The translations under genes were made by a program, and so were the position numbers. A stretch of 64,000 nt of DNA from JAOUEA01 sp963810945 (GTDB lineage Bacteria > Actinomycetota > UBA4738 > HRBIN12), in contig CAWEPI010000004.1 in assembly GCA_963810945.1 (NCBI GenBank), positions 496,001 to 560,000 on the forward strand, read 5' to 3'. How positions within the stretch are numbered: the first letter of the stretch is position 1; every line of letters begins with the position of its first letter. The notes beneath the pieces are model-generated. The model made no database searches. It saw only the letters and a program-made list of their open reading frames with translations, and was not told where the DNA came from. Shown here piece by piece: positions 55,255 through 64,000 of the stretch.

Positions 55255-58200
55255 TCAGCCGGCTTCGCCGAGGACGGCGGTCGTCCGGGGGACGGGTGCG
55301 GAGGTCTCCGCCCCGCCGCGATCGGGGACGAACACGCGGAACGAGGCTCCGCCCCCCTCGCGCTCCTGCACCCAGGCGCGCCCACCGTGGAGCTCCGCGA
55401 ACCGGGCCACGAGCGAGAGCCCGATCCCGGTGCCTGGGAGAGTGCGGGGAGGCCGTGGGTCCCTGCCGGAACGGTTCGAAGATCGCCTCGCTGAGCTCGG
55501 CGTGGGACGCCGGGGCCGTCGTCCTCGACCGCGATCAACGCCCCCGTCTCGAACGGCTCGACCCGCAGCCAGATGCTGCGGTCGGCCGTCGTGTGGCGCG
55601 CGGCGTTCATCAACAGGTTCTCCACGATGCGTTCGACCTTGGCAGGGTCGGCGGTGAGCAGGACGTTCTCGACCTCGACAACGACGTTGCGGTCGGCGAG
55701 TGACTCGAGGCTCTCGAACGTCCGGCGGGCGAGCGCGCCGATGTCCACGGTGCGGTACTGAGGCTCGACGATGCCCCGGTTCAGCCGGTCGATGTCGAGG
55801 AGATCCTTCAGCAACCGGTCGAGCTTGCGGGCGTTGGAGGAGAGGCGACCCAGCAGGTCCTCGCGATCCATCGGCTCCATGCCCGGGGTGCGTTCCAGCG
55901 TCAGGGAGAGCCCGAGGATCGACGTGAGCGGGCTGCGCAGCTCGTGGGAGACCGCCGCCAGGAACGTGTTCTTCATCTCGTCGAGGGCGCGGAGGCGCTC
56001 GGCGGCGTCGCGTTCGCGCTGCTCGGACTCGCGGAGCGCCTGCTCGGCCAACTTGCGCTCCGTGACATCGCTGATCACGCCCTGCATGAACGTGGGGTTG
56101 CCGTCCTCGTCGTGGAGGAACGTGGTCTCGTCGTGGACCCAGATCGTGCGCCCATCGCGCGTGCGCATCCGGTACTCGGCGCTCCATGGTTGGCGTTCGG
56201 TAGCTGCCTGCAGGTAGCTCGCGCGGATCTCCTCGCGGTCGTCGGGGTGCGGCCATCGCGAGCCACAGGTCCGGGACGTCGAGCCACTCCTGCGGGGTCA
56301 CGCCCGTCATCTGCTCGATCTGCGGGCTGATGTAGAGCGACTCCATGCTCTCGTCCGCCCGGTCGAGGTAGATGGCCGACGGAACGTGTTCGACGATCGC
56401 TCGGAACCGTTCCTCCGCGTCGCGGAGCTGCTCCTCGTGCTGCTTCTGTGCGGTGACGTCGAAGACCACGCCCTGGGAGAACCGCGGCTGCCCCTGCTCA
56501 TCCAGGATCATGACGGACTCGTCGTGGCACCAGATCCAGCGTCCGTCGCGGTGGCGGAACCGGTACTCGACCTCGTAAGGCGAGCCGTCCTCGATGTGCC
56601 GACGAGCAGCCTCGGTCACACGGTCGTGGTCGTCGGGATGCAGGCCGCGCTCCCAGTACTCGGGATGCTCCTTCCACTCCTGGGGCGTGTAGCCGTAGAT
56701 CTGCGCGACCTGTGGGGACATGTAGATCGCCTGGGACAGGGCGTCCGCCGTGTCGATGTATGTGGCCGCGGGGATCGTCTCGATCAGGCCGCGGTACCGA
56801 GCCTCGGCCTCGGAGAGGCGGTCGGCGGCGCGTTCCCGTCCGATGGCGCCGCCCAGCGTGTTCGCGGTGACGCGGAGCGCGTCGATCTCGGCGGCCTGCC
56901 AATCCCGCTCTCCCGTGTGATCGAACCCGATGAACCCCCACCACTCGCCGTCGACGGTGATCGGCGCCACGATGCAGGAGCGGATTCCTCTGGGCTCGAG
57001 GCGACGCCGCTCCGACTCGGGATAGCTGCGGACCGGCCCGTGGATCACCTCGCCCGCCGCGAGCAGTTCCTCCCAGCGCGCGAACCCGCCGTCCGCATAG
57101 CGGAAGGCCGTGTCGTCCTCGCCGTGGTCGATGCGTCCGCCCGAGGGATCTCGCCACTCGTGCGCGATGGTCATCACGCGCGCACCGTCGTCCGCACGCC
57201 CGTTGCGGAACACGAAGGCCCTGCTGGCGTCGCCTGCGGGACCGAGTCGGGCGAGCACCTCGTCGATGCACTCGGTCCATACGGTCGCGCGGAGGAACCG
57301 CTCTGCGGCGAACCCGGCCGCCTCGAGGATCCTGTCGCGTCGGGCCAGCGCCTCCTCCGCCAGCCGGCGCTCCGTGACGTCCGTCAGCACGCCCTGCCAC
57401 GCGGGGATCCCTCCCGGTCCCTCCACGAGGAACGCGTGGTCGTGGACCCAGATCACGCGCCCGTCGGCCCTGACGATCCGGTAGTCGACATCGAAGGGGT
57501 CTCCCGTCGCGTTCGTGCGCTCGGATTCGTCGAGTACCCGCTCGCGGTCGTCGGGGTGCAGCATCGGATGCCCAGAGGCCGGGCTCGTTCATCCGCCGTT
57601 CGGGCGAGTACCCGGTGAGCCCCTCGTACTGCGGACTGATGTAGAGCGCCGTGCTCAGCTCGTCCACGGCATCCATGTAGACGGCGACGGGCACCTGCTC
57701 GACCAGGTTGCGGTAGCGCACCTCCGCCTCGCGCAGGCGCTCCTCGGCCTCCATGCGCTCGGTGATGTCGAACGCGACGCCTTGCCAGAACAAGGGCTCA
57801 CCGCGATCGTCGCGGATCAGCACGGCCTCGTTGTGGAGCCAGATCACCCGTCCGTCCTTGGCGATCGAGCGGTACTCCCCGCTCCAGCGGTCGCCCTGGG
57901 CGGCCTTCTCCGACTCCAGGACCCATGCCCGGTCGTCGGGATGGAGCCGTTGGCTCCACAGGCCCGGGTCGGCCAGCCACTCGCCGGGGGTGTAGCCGTA
58001 GACCCGCTCGATCTGCGGGCTGATGTAGAGGTCGCGACCCGGTGGTGGGTTCCTCGATGTAGGTGATGGCGGGGAGCTGTTCCACCAACGTTCGGAACCG
58101 CGCCTCGGCCTCGCGCAAGCCGTCCTGGGCCTTGCGTTGCTCGGTGATGTCGAACATCACGCCCTGGTAGAGAGGGCGGCCCCGAGTGCCCGTCGCGACG

Positions 58201-59183
58201 GGCACGGCCTCGTCGCGGACCCACACCCAGGTGCCGTCGAGCGCCTTGATCCGGTACTCCTCGGTGAACGGGGAGCCGATGCTCACCGCCCGGTCCCACG
58301 AGGCGAGCACGCGATCGAGATCGGCGGGGTGGAGTCGTCGTGCCCACAGCTGCGGGTCCTCGCGTCCACTGCTCTGCGCGGTATCCGAGCAGGCGCTCGA
58401 TCTGCGGGCTGATGTAGGCGGCGGGCGCGCTCCCGGGCCGATCGGCCGCGTCCCACGTGTACGCCACCGCGGGGACGCGCTCGACGATCGTGCGGAACCG
58501 GTCCTCCGCTTCCTGGAGCCGCGTCTCCGCCTCCTTCTGGGCGGTGATGTCGAACATCACGCCCTGCATGCGCAGCGGCCGGCCCTCGGTGTCCAACGAG
58601 ACCGGGACGGAATCGTCGCGCAGCCAGATCGTGCGTCCGTCACGCGTGATGCACCGATACTCCTCGTGGAACGCGGTGCCGTCGACGATCGGAGGCCCGC
58701 GATGCCGCCAGGACTCGGACACGATCGTCCGGATGGAGGATGCGCTTCCAGAGGTCGGGATCCTCGATCCACTCCTGCGGTGCGTAACCGAGGAGCTGTT
58801 CGATCTGCGGGCTCACGTAGAGGGTCGGGGTCCCGGACTCGCCGGCGCGCGGGTCCCAGGTGTAGGTGACGGACGGCATCTGCTCGATCAACGCCTGGAA
58901 CTGCCGTTCGGTCTCCGCGCGGAGCGCCTGCTCGAGCCGTGCCTGTCGCCACCGCAGCCACGCGAAGACGGCGGCCGCCACCATGGAGACGAACAGGATG
59001 CCGAGCAGGGCAGGGACGGCGCGCGGGTGCTCCGCGTTGAACCAGGCGTCCACGCGGGCGAACAGGTCCGATGGCCACGCCGAAGAGGAAGACGACGACC
59101 GTCGCCGAGGCGATCACCAGCAGATCGCGTCGGCCGGCCGATCGCCTCCGGGATGGCGCGTTCGGTCGTCCCTGGTCCTTCAC
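55255..59183 (-). CDS. Giant membrane-bound PAS/GAF histidine kinase, at least six frameshifts
   Basis: About 1300 residues. The GTG at 59183 starts two N-terminal helices ('DLLVIASATVVVFLFGVAIG' and 'AVPALLGILFVSMVAAAVF'). Then come six PAS/PAC units with 'YISPQIE..GY.P.EW' and 'GV.(F/S)D(I/V)TE', one GAF domain (about 56.8-57.3 kb, 'ERFLRATVWTECIDEVL', 'CIVAPITVDGEWWGFIGFD'), HisKA with 'VSHELRSPLTSILGL' and a HATPase with 'VENLLMNAARHT', 'DDGPG' and 'GIGLSLVARFAELHGG'. The frame breaks lie between domains and in the ATPase; protein quality resumes after each. Such a sensor would integrate several signals. No response regulator is adjacent. Confidence 0.88.
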
Positions 59184-59286
59184 GGGTCCTCGCGGGGAGT
59201 ATCGACGCGTCGCGAGGCGCCCTGAACAGGGGCGTCCGGGGGCGCGAAGTGCCGTGTGGGGGTGAGGACGCGATGGCCCGATGGGG

Positions 59287-60285
59287 TCAGAACGCGGCGA
59301 GATCGCGCATGCGCCGGTAGATCTGGTCGGGCTCCGGCTCCATGAAGAAATGCTCCAGGGGCGCCGCGAACGGCATGGCCGGGATGTCGGGACCGCCCGA
59401 CCCGGACGATCGGCGCGTCGAGGTCGAACATCGAGCTCCTCGGCGATGCTGGACGCGATCTCGGCCCCGGCGCCGTAGGTCCGGTTGTCTTCGTAGACCA
59501 CCATCGCCTTGGCCGTCTTGCTCACCGACTCGAGGATCGTGGTCATGTCGAGCGGCGCGAGGGTGCGGACGTCCACGACCTCGACCGCGACACCCTCGTC
59601 CTCCTGCAAGTCGGGCGGCCGCGTCGAGGCACGTGTGGAGCGCGTACCCGTAGCTCACGCAGGTGAGGTCCGTGCCCTCGCGCTTCACGTCCGCGAGGCC
59701 GATCGGGATCTCGTACGGTCCGTCGGGAACCTCGCCCTTCACCGCGCGGTAGGCCTTCTTGTGTTCGAGGAAGAGCACGGGGTCCGGGTCTCGGAGGGCG
59801 CTCCGGAGCAGCCCGGCAGCATCGGCCGGGGGTGGAGGGCATCACCACCTTCAGGCCCGGGGACGTGCGCGAAGATACGCCTCGATCGACTGGGAGTGGT
59901 AGAGCGCGCCGTGGATCCCGCCGCCGCACGGCGTGCGGATCACGAACGGGCAGCGTGAAGGCGCCGTTCGATCGGTAGCGCATCCGCGCGGCCTCGGACA
60001 CGATCTGGTCGAAGGCCGGGAAGATGAAGTCGGCGAACTGGATCTCTGCCACCGGCAGCATCCCGTGCATCGCCATCCCGATCGCGACGCCGACGATCCC
60101 CGATTCCGCGAGCGGGGTGTCGATCACCCGGTCCTCGCCGAACTCCTCCATCCATCCCGCGGAGATCCGGAAGACCCCGCCGCGGTTGCCGACGTCCTCG
60201 CCCAGCAGGACGACGCGATCGTCGGCGCGCCATCTCGTCGTGGAGCGCGTCGCGGATCGCGGTGACGAGGTTCTTCTCGCGTCAT
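59287..60285 (-). CDS. 2-oxoacid dehydrogenase E1 component, beta subunit, frameshifted
   Basis: About 330 residues in four or more frames. Recognised blocks: 'VVLLGEDVGNRGGVFRIS', 'VIDTPLAESGIVGVAIGMAM', 'QFADFIFPAFDQIVSEAARMRYRS', 'DPVLFLEHKKAYRAVKG', 'VEVVDVRTLAPLDMTTILES' and 'YGAGAEIASSIAEEL', ending 'FFMEPEPDQIYRRMRDLAAF'. These are the Transket_pyr and Transketolase_C parts of the beta subunit. It decarboxylates pyruvate or branched-chain 2-oxoacids with ThDP, together with the alpha subunit. Start ATG 60285 overlaps the alpha stop. Confidence 0.9.
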
Positions 60286-61306
60286 GCCTCGCCCGGCCTC
60301 CTCGGCGAACACGTGCCGCAGGGCGGATCTCGGGAAGCGGGTCCGGAGCCTCCCAGGCCGCCGCGATGGCGGCGTCGACCTCCTCCTTGACCTCGTCGCG
60401 CAGGCATCCGCGGCCGATCCCGTAGAGCAGGGCGTTGCGCACGCAGGTACGCGCCGAAGCGCTCGATCGGGTCGTGATGGCGTGCCTCCTCGACCTCGTC
60501 GCGCGTCCGGTAGGTCTTGTCGTCGTCATCGGAGGTGTGGCCCAGGAACCGGTACGTCTTGCACTCGATCAGGGTGGGTCCCTCGCCGGCCCGGGCACGA
60601 TCGTGCGCGTCCTTCATGGCCGCGTAGCAGGCCAGGACGTCGTTCCCGTCGACGACCACCCCGGGGAAGCCGTACCCCTCCGCGCGGTCGGCGACGTTCT
60701 CGACCGCCATCTGCTTCGACTGGGGAACGCTGATGGCGTAGTGGTTGTTCTCGCAGACGAAGATCACCGGCAACCGGTGGATCCCCGCGAAGTTGAGGCC
60801 CTCGTGCCAGTCCCCCTCGCTCGTGGCGCCGTCGCCGAACCAGCACGCCACGACGCGGTCCTCGCCGCGATACCGCGCGGCGTACGCGATGCCGGCGGCG
60901 TGGGGGACCTGCGTGGCGATCGGGGAGGACCCGCTGATGATGCCGAGGGCCTTGTGTCCCCAGTGCGACGGCATCTGACGACCCCCCGAGGACGGGTCGG
61001 CGGCCTTCGCGAAGATCCCCAGGAAGATCTCGTAGGGCGTCATCCCGGCGCGCAGGACCACGGCGAGGTCCCGGTAGTAGGGGAGCCAGACGTCGACCCC
61101 GTTGCGCATCGGCCACGCGGTGCCGACCTGGCAGGCCTCGTGACCCTCGGCCGGCACGACGAAGGGCGCGCGGCCCCTGACGGTTCTGGCGGAGGGCCGC
61201 CTCGTCGAGCAGGCGGGCGGTCACCATCGTGCGGTACATGCTCAGGAGGTCGTCGGCAGTGAGGCCCAGCGCACTCGTGCGCGGTGGTCGCTACCTGCGT
61301 GGACAA
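60282..61306 (-). CDS. 2-oxoacid dehydrogenase E1 component, alpha subunit, frameshifted
   Basis: About 340 residues in two or three frames. The ThDP motif 'FGDGATSEGDWHEGLNFA' and 'VCENNHYAISVPQSKQMAVENV' are intact; 'GRQMPSHWGHKALGIISGSSP' and 'YRFLGHTSDDDDKTYRT' identify the branched-chain/pyruvate alpha subunit. The frame is broken at the N-terminus near 61170-61280 and at the C-terminus after 'ERFGAYLR'. The sequence favours a 2-oxoisovalerate (branched-chain) role, but pyruvate is possible. The E2 and E3 genes are not in the window. Confidence 0.92.
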
Positions 61307-61394
61307 CTCATCGCTCCCTGCACCGATGGCGCGAGTCTAACACCGCCGACTGGGCCGCGGGGAGGGCGGCGCGATCTCGACCTTGTTGGCGATG

Positions 61395-61411
61395 ATACCC
61401 CCCTAGGGTAT
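61395..61411 (+). promoter_or_regulatory. CsoR-type operator 1
   Basis: ATACCCCCCTAGGGTAT is a pseudo-palindrome of the copper-sensing CsoR consensus (TACCC...GGGTA). It overlaps the -10 element TATAGT (61409-61414), so bound repressor would block RNA polymerase at the YHS-csoR-copA unit. Confidence 0.8.
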
Positions 61412-61458
61412 AGTGGGGGTGAGTCGGCCGTGTTGGGCGGACGAGGTGGGGGTCTGCG

Positions 61459-61624
61459 ATGAAGGATCCGGTGTGCGGCATGGAGGTGACGCCGGAGAGC
61501 GCCGCCGCTGCCTGGGAGCACGAAGAGGACCGTGTACTACTTCTGCTCGCTCGGATGCCTGAACGCGTTCCGAGGGGATCCGGAGCACTATCTGGGTCTG
61601 GACGACTCCCAGCGGTCGATGTAG
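61459..61624 (+). CDS. Small YHS-domain metal-binding protein, one frameshift
   Basis: About 55 residues from the ATG at 61459, with GAGGTGGGGG upstream. The first frame gives 'MKDPVCGMEVTPESAAAAWEH'; after a break near 61527 a second frame gives 'TVYYFCSLGCLNAFRGDPEHYLG' and the stop. That is the complete YHS domain with Cys in 'VCGM' and 'CSLGC'. YHS proteins bind copper or other soft metals and often accompany CopA. Confidence 0.85.
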
Positions 61625-61627
61625 TCA

Positions 61628-61644
61628 ACCCCCTGGGGGTATAC
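61628..61644 (+). promoter_or_regulatory. CsoR-type operator 2
   Basis: ACCCCCTGGGGGTATAC directly upstream of csoR, overlapping a -10-like TATACG. It matches the first operator in its central CCC...GGG palindrome. Confidence 0.7.
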
Positions 61645-61684
61645 GGCTGGAACGGACACCCATCCGGGTGGGAGGGAGCTAGAT

Positions 61685-61956
61685 GTGTACGGGTACGCGA
61701 TGAACAAGAAGGACCTGCAGGACCGGCTGCGCCGGATCGAGGGGCAGGTGCGCGGGCTGCAGCGCATGGTGGACGAAGACAAGTACTGCATCGACATCCT
61801 CACCCAGGTCAGCTCGGTCCAGGCGGCACTGAAGGCCGTGGGGATGGGGCTGCTCGACGACCACGTGCGTCACTGCGTGCGGGAGAGCATCGAGCACGGC
61901 GAGGGCGATCAGAAGGTCGAGGAGCTGATGGTGGCGGTCGCCCGGTTCGCGGGGAA

Positions 61957-61960
<4 letters not shown>
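61685..61960 (+). CDS. csoR: Copper-sensing repressor CsoR
   Basis: 91 residues from GTG at 61685, with GGGAGGGAG upstream. 'LQDRLRRIEGQVRGLQRMV' is the DUF156 signature, and the Cu(I) site is complete: Cys35 ('KYCIDIL'), His60 and Cys64 ('DDHVRHCVRE'). It binds the operators as a tetramer and releases on Cu(I) binding. GTG of the next gene overlaps the stop. Confidence 0.96.

Positions 61961-64000
<2,040 letters not shown>

Overview
The window is very GC-rich and looks like an actinomycetotal (actinobacterial) chromosome, probably from an uncultured lineage. The evidence is the codon use, an Lhr helicase next to a Nei2-type glycosylase, a type A-like RNase P RNA, SURF1, a CspA-like protein, and many genes whose start codon follows a TANNNT-type -10 box by exactly 6 nt, which suggests leaderless transcription. 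I saw no CRISPR array, no recombinase gene and no transposase gene.

Layout. 1-5.3 kb: the end of a metal P-type ATPase fused to a hemerythrin domain, then a minus-strand run lhr > nei2 > gamma-glutamyltransferase > PAS histidine kinase that continues upstream to 9.8 kb. 9.8-14.5 kb: two polymer-forming (bactofilin-like) proteins, a peptidase S51, a YtcJ-like amidohydrolase and two zinc-ribbon proteins. 14.5-28.7 kb: an accessory region that starts at an intact tRNA-Val(UAC). Four partial copies of valine tRNA 3' sequence are scattered through it, along with short inverted or direct CTGACCTGCGG motifs, 26-bp repeats, duplicated HTH remnants, small membrane proteins and single metabolic genes (isochorismatase, SRPBCC, VOC, a BNR-repeat protein, an allene-oxide-cyclase-like protein). 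This is best read as a stack of old integrations that have lost their recombinases. 28.7-45.5 kb: mostly intact chromosomal genes, including a class III nucleotide cyclase, a FAD oxidoreductase, a secreted TAP-like peptidase, an M19 dipeptidase, an MFS transporter, a PBP4-type carboxypeptidase, a tandem pair of alanine-dehydrogenase-like proteins, a cyclic-nucleotide-binding protein with a YihY/BrkB membrane protein, and ferritin. 45.5-55.2 kb: a membrane/EEP protein, truncated hemoglobin, CspA, SURF1, SDR, an orphan Flp pilin, a zinc-ribbon coiled-coil protein, RNase HI, rnpB, lipA, a CREST-type membrane hydrolase and an AI-2E-type exporter. 55.2-61.3 kb: a very large PAS/GAF histidine kinase and a two-subunit 2-oxoacid dehydrogenase E1. 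61.4-64 kb: a copper operon (YHS protein, CsoR, CopA) with two CsoR-type operators; CopA runs off the end.

Many conserved genes are broken by single-base frameshifts while the protein sequence on both sides remains good. The breaks cluster at 5-17 kb and 46-62 kb. This pattern fits uncorrected indel errors in the assembly better than gene decay. I therefore annotate those loci as single CDSs spanning the breaks and mark them. Links between genes: LipA supplies the lipoyl cofactor used by the E2 partner of the E1 genes; a nucleotide cyclase and two cyclic-nucleotide-binding proteins are in the same window; two giant or multi-PAS kinases have no response regulator next to them.
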